Below, in pieces: positions 11,978-24,099 of a stretch of 64,000 nt of DNA. The notes beneath the pieces are model-generated. The model worked only from the letters and a program-made list of their open reading frames with translations. It was not told where the DNA came from and searched no databases. The stretch comes from Seriola aureovittata (taxonomy: Eukaryota > Chordata > Actinopteri > Carangiformes > Carangidae). The stretch spans positions 14,531,492-14,595,491 of the forward strand of contig NC_079375.1 in assembly GCF_021018895.1 (NCBI RefSeq). Reading direction: 5' to 3'. A program made the position numbers and the translations under genes. Numbering within the stretch: the stretch's first letter is position 1; the number at the start of each line of letters is the position of its first letter.

Positions 11978-14900
11978 AGGGTTTAAAATAAAGTGTAACC
12001 AAAACCATGTAACGCATACCTCAATATTTCAAGCTTCATAACAAACTCATGCTGACTGCACGGCACACGTTCTCATATCCGGACCTGGGTCAAACAAGTC
12101 CTCCCAGAGAGAGCAGCAGGTCAGAGCAGGGTAAGTTATGTATGAGCTAGGAACACACCGAGGGAGCGAGCAGCAGCTGCATGGCACATCTCTCCAGGAA
12201 GTAACCTTGATGAAAAATTCAGTTGTTTGCAGCTCCTGGCGTCCCTCAGGCATGAATAAAGTGAGGCCCAGCCAGAGAGAAAAGACCTGGGCTCAGCTCG
12301 AAACTACTCACCGACCCACTGCTGAGGAACACACACACCGGCTAGCATTAGGAGATGGGCACGAATTAAACTTTAATCACGCTTCAAATAGATTAAGCGA
12401 CAGGAGCCGAGTCAGCATTTCCAAGCCCTTGCTCTGCCTCAGTTGACCATCCTCCTTTGAACTCCAGCTAAATTAAATACCCACAAGTTTCAGTTTCTTT
12501 GCACTTCAGATTAGCTTGAAGGCAAAAGAGGTACTTGAAACAAACCAGAAGTAGAAAACAAAACCTGCACAGCAGCCCATCCATTAATGAGGTATAAGTC
12601 ATCTCATTAAATTGCTGCTCCAGTGGTTTAGTATTGCATTTCCATAAAGTTTGGGGGACTTGCAAGAGAGGTATTTTTAAAAGAATTGTCAAAATCAGCT
12701 CAGGAGATATTCTAAATTTTACTTCACACTATGTGTCAAGCTCCAAAAACACTGGGTTACTAGGTAACCTACTGACCACAGGATAAACATTTCATGGCCA
12801 CCACAATATTTATTACGATATTTCAGCCAGACAATGTTTTCACTTTGTTCAATTTGGCCATAATTTGTTATAGTATAGTAACATTTAAAAACACTCACCT
12901 CCAGCACAGCTCAGGTCAAAGTTCAACAAATCTGAACTATCGGCATATCCCAGCTCAGCTCCGCCACCACGGACATCGGCACAGGCTCCATCACAGCTAT
13001 TCACATACACAACAGTGGAGGAGAAAAGATGTTTTTCTGTGATGATGTGAATACATGATTAAAAAGCTCCCTCCAGAGACACAGAAAACAACTGTTTTCA
13101 CAGGCTGAATATTATTCCTCGTGATCAATAGATGGATCTTTATGAGTAAAACTGTTGTAGTGCCCCTTTCATTTAGTCTTGGCACTGAGCATGATGACAG
13201 CTTTCACAACTTACCACTTGTTCCCAGTGCAGCTTCTCTTGTTTCTCATTGCTTTATCATTCCTGAAACTTGATTCTAGAAATGTTGTTTACATAAGATT
13301 ATTTTTCTTGAATACAGGTGAACTAATGTTGCCCCTATTTTCATCCCTTTGTTTAAGAAAATAAGATTTGAGGGCTCGAGAACAGGCTGATCAGGATGGA
13401 GATTTTATGCAGTGTTACCTTGTTAGTTGGAGTAAACAGATCCCTGCCTTTAACCCGGCAGGATTCAGCTGCATCTTGTAGCTAATGATCATTTTTAGTG
13501 TGGAGGAGCTGGATGGGTCTTTGTGCAGCTGAGGCTGGGTCAGGGTGAAGGATGACTGATATGAAGGGGTTGACCTGTCACATAGCATTTGACTTACTAT
13601 CCTTGGAACAGGATAAAAGGGGAGCCAAATGTCAAGTGATACAAGTGACGCATCCTCACACACACATATCCACACAGAGAGGGATGGGGAGATGAATGTT
13701 TTATAATAAAACCTCAAACCCAGCAGCCATTCTGTGGACGGCATGTAAAAACAGTAAGCTTATCATTTTCATGAAAATAATAGTGACTGGTGGCACTCGC
13801 AGTGCATGTCAGCCACAGGATTTCCATGCCCTTTTCCATGAGTGTGTCTGTTCTTGCTGTAGGGCCCCTGTAAGCCCTTAGACCTCTTGGCAAAGCGTGG
13901 GTTGTGCCTGGTAGGGGGAGATGTGACGGATGCCGGAGCCTCGGAGCCCGCTAGCTGCTCTGTGAATTTTCCCAGACTCATTTGCATTCATAAAGAGCCT
14001 ACTCCTTGTCACAGAGTGTTTTCTTTTTTAGTCTGCCTCCAAAAATCCCGTGCGACTCCTGGTGGGAGTGCGCCGGGAAAATCCAACTGTCAAAGACGAC
14101 AAGATGAATGAATCCCTGTGTCAGGCGCGTGTGGCTTCAACGATGACAGATGGAGGAGAGCTGTCCCTTCGTCGATCGGCAGGCTTCATTTTGGAATAAA
14201 TAAATCTGAATTTCATCCCCTCCTATAATTACAAGTGGTGCTTTATTTGACAGCTCTCTGTGTTTGTTGATGGGAGTGTGTGTGTTTTGGTGGGTGGTGG
14301 CACTGACCAGGTGACAGCTTGATTTAATTCGACGTGGGCACGAATGCATTGTGGTGCAGTGGTTTTCAAAGCTGACTTTTCATTCTAGCTTTCTAATGAA
14401 GCACCAATGTCCACCTGGAACAGCAGGTGGGTGTAAACATGCAATTAAACACAATTAATTTCCAAATCCTCCTCTCCCATCACACATCTGCTCTGCTGAA
14501 GTGTCCTCAAGCAAAACGCTGCATCCCTTCCAACATTAGAGAAGCTGTTCTGTATGCAACCCTGCACTCTGACCTCTTGTGGAAGATGGGCAGGGATGTC
14601 ACAAGGAATTCTGAGTCCCCGCTTCCTCAAGAAATTAATCCCAGTTAGCTGTGCAGTTACTGTAACACTTTACATTACGTTCATATGGCAGATGCTTCTG
14701 TACAGTGCATCTTGTAGTAAGTATATTTAAACTACATACAAAGCTCGGTCTGAGGATTAAGACTTAAACCTGCCATAACTGATATTTTTGGCAACAGAAA
14801 CACAACACTGATGATCATCTTTTAAGTTGATGTAGTGAACTTGGTGTAAACAGTTGCTCATTTACACATCCAGCAGCTACTAGCAACAATATCATTCATT

Positions 14901-14985
14901 TGGATTCTGTCTTTCTGGTACAATATTCAGTATCTTTTAGTTCTGATTTGGTCTCTACCAACTCCCAACTTTGTTCACCGACCAG
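11978..14985. other. intergenic, no gene seen
   Basis: Open frames here are short and lack splice context or recognisable motifs. A conserved-looking stretch at 13.85-14.1 kb has no coding support. Confidence 0.5.
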
Positions 14986-14989
14986 TCTC

Positions 14990-15931
14990 CAGCTGTGTCT
15001 GTCTATTGGTTGGTGCTGAGAAGGTGGGTACGGATTCTACGAGTCTCTGAACTCTGCCGGACAGATGAACACAATTCTTCCAAAAGATACTCCCTTATTT
15101 TGCTGTTTTGATGATGGTAGTGTAGAGTGCTGTCTGACATGTTGGTTCAAAATCTCGCATAGGTGATTAACTGGGTTGAGATCTGGTGACTCTGGAGGCC
15201 ATAGCATATGATTCACATTATTTTCATACTCATCAAACCATTCAGTAACTCCTCATGTCCTATGGATGGGGTCATTGTCATCCTGGAAGAGACCACTCTC
15301 ATCAGAACAGAAATGTTTCATCGTAGGATTAAGGTGATAAGTCAGAACAACTTCGTATTGATTTGCAAGCAGTGATCTTTCCTGTTAAAAGAGGATCCAA
15401 ACCATGCCAGAAAAATGCCCCCAGCATAAAAGAGCCACCAGATCCCCTTACTGCAGGGGTCGAGCTTTCAGGCCTGTACCGTTCTCTTGGTGTACGCCAC
15501 ACATGCACTCGCCCACTTGTGCATAATATGTTGAAGGATGACTCATCTGACCATATCACTTTTTTCCACATCTCTGTAGACCAGTGAACTAATAATACCC
15601 CTCCCTAACTGGCGACGGACTGTTCTTGTTGACACTGATCACGTCATGCACTGATGTGATCAGTCACCTGATGAACAGTTGGTTCTCCGTATTTCCTTAC
15701 ATATCGCACTAATACATGAGCATCACATTCATCAAGTGTGCACTGACGGCCATAATTTCTGACCCCATTGACTGTTGTTTTTCCCGTAGATCTAAATGCA
15801 GGTGTCACTTTAGTCACTTCTCCTATTGAAACACCAGCCAGTGGAGCAGTCTTTGTGACTGACGCTCCTCCCATCCACGCCCCAACTATGAAACTTCCTT
15901 CAACGTCACTTAAATCTTTTCCTCTTGCCAT
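14990..15931 (-). pseudogene. decayed Tc1/mariner-type transposase
   Basis: Reading leftward from an ATG at 15929-15931, the frame begins MARGKDLSDVEGSFIVGAWM and continues with the helix-turn-helix DNA-binding region (KTAPLAGVSIGEVTKV), as in fish Tc1 transposases. A stop follows at 15644-15646, then degenerate sequence with a second stop and an apparent deletion. The same frame resumes at about 15571 with HWSTEMWKKVIWSDESSF, which contains the first catalytic Asp. After 15330 a frameshift moves the similarity to another frame with GLFQDDNDPIH (second Asp), a stop, EWFDEYENNVNHMLWPPESP and DLNPVNHLCEIL. The third catalytic acid of the DDE triad, normally the Glu of NPIE, is Asn here. Flanking sequence to about 16,090 (with GGAAGCACCTG) may be the element's upstream end. 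The element is non-functional. Confidence 0.85.
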
Positions 15932-16094
15932 CTTGATGCAAAATCAGAATCTACTGGGCCTGCTCAGCATTTGTATATCAGCCACAGAGCATGACTGGAT
16001 GTTAACGGCTTAATTGTACCATGCAGTGCACCTGTGTGGAAGCACCTGGGTTCCTTAAGATTTCCTTTAATTTGTCACCTATCTCTACATAACA

Positions 16095-16716
16095 TTACAA
16101 AAGATAAAAACTCTCCAAAAACATATTACTCAATGTTCTGTTTCATGTTTGTAATGGTTGTAATGTGCTTGGTTTTTGTTATGTATTTGGGTTAATGCAT
16201 GTAGTGTGCATTATTAACCGTATCATTTATTCTGTATGCAGTGTAAGTGTAATTTGTTTATTTTAATACATGAAGAGTAGTTGCTGCCAGGGTAGTTACT
16301 GATGGGTATCCAATCAAACAATAAAACATACATGTTACCAGTTTACACCAGTGACGGTACTCACAATAAGAATAAATGGATGAATAAACAAAATACCCGA
16401 AATTTTTACCATATCATAATTTTCAAAGCTATAAAGGCAACAAATTGCTGTAACTGGAAGACCTGAAACATTATCTTCACTGTTTTTTTTATGTAAAAAT
16501 GAAGAAAAAAAAAAGAAGAGCTTGTCGTTTTCTCACAAAACAGAACAAAACAACAGAGCAAGTTGAATGTGAGCGACACTGATTCCCTAAACCTCAAAGA
16601 ACACGGTGCAAGTGGAGGATGATAAAAAAGGAGAACATCTGGTGAGCTGAGCTTGGTGCCAGGACAAGACAAAGCCATGTGTCTGGCAAACACATACCTA
16701 CACACGAACCCAAACA

Positions 16717-16749
<33 letters not shown>

Positions 16750-18140
16750 CCAAACATTTATTCATGCACACACACTCAAACCTGCCTGCCCCCGAACTTG
16801 CAAACAAGCAAAAAATCCCCCCTACACACACACTTACAATCACACAGACACACGCACATTACATTCATTGTGCCCGCACTCACGCACAGCAGGGTGCAGT
16901 TGGAGAGAAAGAAAAAAGAAAAAGCAAAAGTAGGATGTGATTGGAGAGTCCACTGTTCAGACAAGACTAATCTGCATACTCAGAGGCTTAGAAGTGAATA
17001 TGCATGAGAGAATAAAACGATATGCCTTCAAGCAGACCACCCGCTCTCTTTGGATTACTGTACCCACCTCCGAGCCTTTTATCTTCTTGTTGGCATGCAA
17101 TCAAGCTGATTTCGTGTGCACTGGCTGATGGTTTCACACAATGAATTGGACTTAAGAGATGTTAACCTGTTGAGAAAGAAAAAAAAAAACAGGAACACTG
17201 TCACAAAAGCAAAAGGAAAAGCTGAAAAGGGTGATTTATGTTTAAAATTGCACCAGGATATGTTCCCGAATTATCTTAGAAGGTGTTTTCGTGCGTATTT
17301 TTTCAAACCTGATTTGGTTTGGTCTTAGCAGATCTAACCAGCTGCGTATAGAGAAGCAAAACGGAGGAAGAATGTATATTTGGAGGAACTGTGCAGTATT
17401 AGACACAGAGCTCTGATGACCCATCAAATATTGAAGAAATGTCTGCTAGGACCATGAATTCACATTTCAGACAGACTTCCTCTAAGACTGTCCTCGCCAA
17501 TGAATGAATATTTCATTTCAGAAAATAGAGTGGCCCTGAAAGGCACCATTACCAAACCCTAATGTCACAGGGAAAACATTCTCCACATTTAGTTGAAAGT
17601 TAGGGTGGAATGATAAGAGCCGCCCATGCGTAACACAGTCTGATGGGGTAATGCATTGGCATCACATTAGCATGACTGTATTTGAGTGCATGGCAGCGTC
17701 TCTATGTGTGTGTGTGTAGGTTTTCCCAAATTACTAAAATGAGAAACTGGGGAACTTGGATCACAAAGGTTTTCAATTTATCATCTTGCTCATCTGGTGA
17801 GAAGAAGCAAAATTCAAAAATGCATTAAAAAAAATCAGCTCACGACCCGTCAGTGTATTTACATATAAGAGCAGCAATCTGATGCATTCAGGTTATAATC
17901 TAATTTTAGGTGGTAATCTGATTTCTGATTTTTTTTTTTTCATATTTCAGACTAAGGATATCTCAGATAACACTCCACTCCACCAAATGTAAGAATACAT
18001 GTTTCTTGTAGGTTGCATGTGCATGGGAAATGCATGTGATCCAAGAAGCACACTTATGTAGGGGCTTAGACGAGTTATTTGTGACACTAATCCAAGGGTC
18101 ATTAAAGGTGTCAAAAAGGTTTATTGAAAAAATATAACGC
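16095..18140. other. intergenic with (CA)n tract
   Basis: No gene was seen. A (CA)n microsatellite lies at 16714-16749 and more diffuse CA-rich DNA extends to 16,890. The block at 17.46-17.72 kb is less repetitive and could be a conserved non-coding element. Confidence 0.5.
16714..16749. repeat. (CA)n microsatellite
   Basis: This is a CA run with one TA interruption, within a wider CA-rich zone. Confidence 0.95.
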
Positions 18141-18151
18141 TATATATATAT

Positions 18152-18231
<80 letters not shown>
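18141..18231. repeat. (TA)n microsatellite
   Basis: This is about 90 bp of alternating T and A with two phase shifts. It is self-complementary and could extrude as a cruciform. Confidence 0.98.
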
Positions 18232-18236
<5 letters not shown>

Positions 18237-20480
18237 AACAAACTAGTTCTGAATGAGGTCATGTTAGTTAATGCTATGTTCAAAAAGTCAACAATTCATA
18301 ACAAAATAAACCAATATTATCACCACATTAACCACTCTTTGATTATACTCGCAATTGCATATTACGCAATGGAAAGACACATGTTCTAATTTGTCATGGG
18401 AATCCCGAATTGATGCTCCTGTTGAAAATGTCTCAACAGGAGTGTAATGTCACTGTTTATGCTTTCTAAGATCCAAAATATTTTCTTCCATGTCTCTTTA
18501 TATGCTTTATAAGTAAAAATTAGCTTTTAAATTTTACAATTTTATATAGTATTGTAACAAAGGATAACATATACTAATTAAATCATCATTGTGTCTCCGT
18601 CATCTTTAGCTCGATTTGCAAACTAGGTAGGTACACAGAACACAAACTGATGTGATACTGAATGACTCATTTATATATTCATCTGCAGTGAGCTTACACC
18701 ACGGCAAACTTTATTCGATTTCCTTTAAACAGTTTTTTTTTTTTCGGTGTGAATTTAAACAGTTATTGACTCATGTGTCATACCACATACTGTGTATACC
18801 AAGGGGAGCAAGAGAGGTCATCCCTGAGTAACAACACCTGCAAAATCTCTGCTTCTCTTCCAGTCTTGAATTTTCTCTGCACAGAAAGAAAGACAAAGAG
18901 AGGGTGAGAGCCACAGACAGAGATGTCCGTGGTGTGGAAATAGTTAAAGCCATAAAGACGTACAGTACCTCAGCCCTGACCCCGTGCCCTCCTAGGTATC
19001 CCCCTGCGCAGAATTCTTATTCCCTACCAAACTGACAAAGTGTTTTTAATCTTTTCTTTCCCTCTCTCCTGGAGATTGGGGAAACAAAAATCAATAGCTC
19101 CTGGCAGGCGATCTAGCAGGCTGGTGAATTACAGGGTCTGCGCAGCAACCAGAGCGCTGCATCACAGGGGCCTTGGAATGAGAGACCTTGGAAGAGGCAT
19201 CAGAGACACGGAGGTTGCGGGGTCACTCTGGGTCCGCAGTCTGAGGAGCAGGGTATTTACTGCCTCAGCCAGCTCGCCGCGATGAAAAATAACTGCCACA
19301 CGGCACAGAGAGAAGGATGGCCTGGGTGAGAAAGATGGCGAGGGAGACAGACAGAGAGAGAGAGAGTGAGACAGAGAGGTTGGTGGTGTGTTTTCGAGCA
19401 GCTTAAGTCTTGGGAGAGTTTGCTTTGATTTGTGTATATTCCCGTTATGTGCCATGTGCAGTACAGGTATGATGTCAAGCTGAGGACTAATGCTTTTTTC
19501 TCTCTCTCTCCCAAATGGGAAATGATTCATTAGCGTTTGGTGATTTAGAACGTGGCAGTGCTGGCCGATCAATATGCACGGGCCCATCTGTCAATATGTG
19601 ATTTCTGCTGGTAATTAGCTGATGTGGGCCAGTGGTTGTGAATATTGCCTGGCAACTGACAGCCTGGTTGTTTCTGTCATCACTGGGGGATGCACAGGTG
19701 GTAGTAGCTCACTGCTGATCCATAAAATACTGCGCTTCAAGGCCCAAACCAGGTTCATAAAGACATTCTCCATGATAGAATATGGTGTAAAGGGGCATTT
19801 CTAAATTTTCATTCATTTCGATTTGAAGAAGAGTTTAGATTAATGTTCAAAAAAACAAACTCATTCCATCATGAATCATAAATAATAACAATGAAAGTCA
19901 CAGTTTTACATAAACTTATAAACCAAACAGCCATTTCTTTTGCTCCAGAGGTGGAGGCTGCATCTCAGGCACTATTGAGAAAATGTGTCAGATCACTCAA
20001 TTATAACTCGAGACAGCTGGCAGCGAGACAATTAGGAGTGTGAAAATGATAATGATGATTATGATGAACAAAATTTTTAATTGCTTTGTTTTCAAAGCAA
20101 GCAGATATTTAGAGGCTTTAGTGTGCAACCTCTTGTTTGTCTCTGGCTAACTTGAATTTCAGCAGTGGTTCAGATGTCAACCATTAACTAGAGGAATTTA
20201 AACCATGATCAAATCATCAATGAAAACCACACATCTCAAAATTTGGAGATTCTTCAGATAAACTGAAAGATGAATTGGTCCTTTATGGGTTGAGGGGATT
20301 ATCCTACTTCTTAAGCAAAACAAACCATTTAAGAATCAGAATTATCTGAAAAAACTATTGTCACCATGGATGGATTACTGAGCGGATCAACTGACTAGAG
20401 GCCCAGGGGTTTGACATGTCAGGGGGCCCTTGGGCAAGAGCATCAGATGGAAGTGACTGTTTATTTCATGTTGGAAAATC
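18232..20480. other. intergenic, no gene seen
   Basis: Some GC-balanced stretches at 18.96-19.27 kb and 19.43-19.67 kb stand out from the AT-rich background. They include TAATTAGC at 19613-19620. I see no exon structure. Confidence 0.45.
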
Positions 20481-20790
20481 AATCCAACAACTACAAAGAT
20501 ACAAATATGACCACAAAAACACTTAAAAGTACTACAAAGTAAAATGATTACAAAAGACACAAAATGACTACAAAGAGACTGAAAATGTCCACAATAGTAT
20601 TGCTATGTGGTACATGTTATCTTAATTTTATGAAGCGTTAAGCAGCTAAAATGCTTTACCCGTCCATTCTGTAGATCTGGATATAAGGAAGAACAGAGTG
20701 AAACAACGACGAAGATATGCAAAATGACTAAAAGAAACACCAAAGACCAAAAAGAAACACAAAACGAACAAAGCAGCAAAATGTCCACAA
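20481..20790 (+). repeat. degenerate short-unit tandem repeat (ACAAAATGACTACAAAGA type)
   Basis: Two clusters (20,490-20,590 and 20,720-20,790) consist of imperfect units of about 16-20 bp related to ACAAAATGACTACAAAGA. They are separated by about 130 bp of other sequence. This is a diverged minisatellite of a type often seen in fish genomes. The Lys/Asn-rich open frame across the second cluster is not a gene. Confidence 0.6.
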
Positions 20791-23275
20791 ATCTTTTCTT
20801 CATTCTGGTGACACGCGGTTTTACCAGGACAGCGATGATGTGGAATTTGCAGCTTAAGAACTACAGCAAATCAAAGATGACCAAAAGATTCACACGTTCT
20901 CATTTCAGAAACTGGAGAAATCATCACTGCTATCCAGACAGATCAGAAACATTTTCATCTTTTGAGCTCCTTACATTTAAATCAACTAAATCTAGCTGCC
21001 AATTTATATGTATTGACTGTGTTTTGGTTTCTATTTGCTCCATTATACAAGCAACAGCACTGTGAGGAGTTTTTTTTAACTGTACTGTCTCGTGTCAATA
21101 AAACACAGCAATTCATTGAACTCTAAACATGAAATCTGCTTGCATTAACCTCTTAAACTATGTTTCATCAGTGCTACACATGAGCTGTAATGTGTGTTTA
21201 ATATATATAGTTTTATCTTCACAGTATGTGTCCAAGTTCATAAGTTCATTGAGACAGAGAAGCCAACAATCAGAGGTGTTGTAAAGCCCTGCAGAAGGAT
21301 GCCTCTCTGCTTCTCATTGGCATTTGCATATTAGAGTGTTTTCTGGGGAAAATGAGCTGTAGAAATTAATTCAGGATTAATTGGTGCCTTTATCTCGTTA
21401 GGACAATCTAATTTAGGGGATGATGGAATTGTTTAGACTCCCTTTTGCATAATTGGATTGCGGTGAATGGCTGTCATTACCGTCTTTTTAGCATCGTCTG
21501 TGGGCCCCCTCTCTCTCTTGCAGGCCCCAGCCTCATAAAGAGCGATCATGTGTTACGCCAGTGTTGTGCTAACCCCTGGAACACACCAACCGTGCTGCAA
21601 AGAGGCAAGCATGTGGCTAACCGCGCAGCAGTGATTAACTCTCTTTTCAGAGCCATTAGCATTACAGCAAGCAGCACGCTGTTGAGGAGATTTCATATGA
21701 ACACATAAGCATGTGGCTAACAACACAGTGATCATCGACTGTTAGAGACAGCAATTAGTTTTAAGTCTGTCAGGCTTTGTGGTTTGTAGTTCTGACAGCA
21801 TTACCTGACCCCCCCCCCAGAGGAACTGGACATGACATCTCAAATCTCTCAGTGCTTTTTGAGAGGCTTTTCTTTTCTTTTCTTGTCCAGCACATTTCCG
21901 ACATATTTCGCCCTTTCATTACTTCCTCAATATCTCTGAGACAGTTTGCAGTGGGCTGTTTTTTTTTTTTTTTTTTTTCTCAACGTGGGATGAAAATCAA
22001 TATGAGAGAAGCAAAGCTCATGTTAAGGATCACTCACTGGAATACCTGATCTTCTCACTTCAACAACATTGATGTAACTATGGAAACAAGTTCCCTAGAT
22101 GAACAGGGATATGCCTATCTCCTAACAAAAGGCTTTTTTATATCTCTCCCAGCCACTTACCCTATACCACATCACAGGAGGAGCTTATATCTGCTGCTCC
22201 CCCACTATGATACCATCATCATTTTTCTGAAAGCACAAATTGTATAGATATTATTCTGTGGGCCGCTCTCTGGTAAACAAGGCAGAGTGAAATCTAATCT
22301 ATGGTGCTGATACTCAGGCTGTGCCAGGCTAATTGAGTTGATGTAGTCTGTCCCTGGAGGAGCTGGACATACAGTAAAGACAGACTCTATCAAGTCATAT
22401 AGCTCATATACTGTACTTACTAGAAGTGACTTGTGTTTATAGTGTCACAGTTGTCAACGGTCACCATGCACAAGAAACCACTGGTTTTCTATTAAAGTAT
22501 AATCTGATTATTTGCATGCTGTTATGGAAAATAAACAGCAAAACAGAAACAACGTGCTACTCTGTCTTTCCTTATGCCTGCCGTCATTCTCTAGTCCCCC
22601 CCCTCATCCGCCCCCTTTTTCGTGATGCATACTGTGTCATGCTTTTGATGCATTTCAGCCCCCCTTCTCCTTGTCTACTGCCATTTCCATTCTTTGCATA
22701 AATGCAGTCTAACAGTATTAAGTATTCATGCGTGTTGGGGAAGGTGGTGCCTGTCCTTCAGGGTAAGTGTCAGGCCTGCGTGCGGCACAAGAAAAGCCCC
22801 GGGGAGAGGAGAACATTAGGATCCATCAGCCTGACAGACAAATCATTCTCTCATGTAAACATAAATATGAGGGTATGTTTCCACCGCCATCCCACTATCT
22901 GTTGCTAGGCTACCTTGCATTAAGCAGTGTAGCTGTCCCTGTTCATTTTGCTCCAGGGATTCCAGCAATACCATCATATAACCTGCTGAGTCTTAATGAG
23001 AAGGCCTGCTCATATGAGTGGATATGAACATGGTGAGATGTGAAATTTATTCAAAACACAGGAATTCAGCTGTCTGTCAGCGTAGCAGCGGCACGGAAGT
23101 GTTTATGAATTTGAAGTGTTTTGGAAAAAGAGGCTTTGAGGGAAATATTTCTCTGTCTCTGCACAAACACACCTGACACAAGAAAAGGTCACAATAGATC
23201 AACAAACACACACATGCATGCATGCATGCACTGATGCAGCGTACACAGGCTCGCATACGCGCTTGCTTATGCATG

Positions 23276-23283
23276 CACGCACG

Positions 23284-23330
<47 letters not shown>

Positions 23331-23337
23331 GCACACA
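23276..23337. repeat. (CA)n microsatellite flanked by GCAC units
   Basis: A CA run of about 40 bp has ACGC units on both sides, next to a TGCA run at 23.21 kb. Confidence 0.95.
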
Positions 23338-24021
23338 ATAAACAATATGTGACGCTGAGCTCCATAAAGGTCATTTGTTGTTGAGAAATCACTGATCCCC
23401 AAATGCATTAACAAAGTCAATTAACTATTCTCTGACAAAGAAGAAAGGAACCCATCTCCAATAAAAATAGAGCACTGAGCAGCGTCCAAGCACCCCCACA
23501 ATTACAACAACTGTGCGTCCCCAGATAATTATGTGAGCCATAAATGGGGAGAGAAAGACAGTAGAAGGCAATGGTCACTGAGAAGAAAGAGCAGGGAGAT
23601 GAGGAAAAGGAGCGCCAACAGCTGGTTTGAATAGATTGTGTGTGGGATGAATTAAAAAGTTGAACCTTTCCCTGGCCGTATTCAGATGTCTGCCTCTGGG
23701 TGATTAATCATGGCCGTCAGGACCTGTAATCCTTTTCAATGGGAAACAAATGCAGCCACTGTCCCCTCTTCTCCAAAGCGCCCAGGGCCCAGGGCCACCA
23801 GCCCGCCTGCCTGGTCACAATACCTGAACCACAGAGAAGGCACCCTGGGGAGCAAGGATGTGTGGACACACTGTAATCGGCTTCAAACATGATGGGATGA
23901 ACAAAAACGCTGGATTTCAACAAAATTGTATGGCACCCTTTATTGGTTGTGTGTATCCTTTTTGTAACTTGCACTCAATAGTTAGGTCCAACTGGTGAAA
24001 CGTAAATGGAGCAGCCATAAA

Positions 24022-24023
24022 AC

Positions 24024-24098
<75 letters not shown>
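24022..24098. repeat. (CA)n microsatellite
   Basis: This is an almost perfect CA run of about 77 bp. Confidence 0.97.
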
Positions 24099-24099
<1 letters not shown>

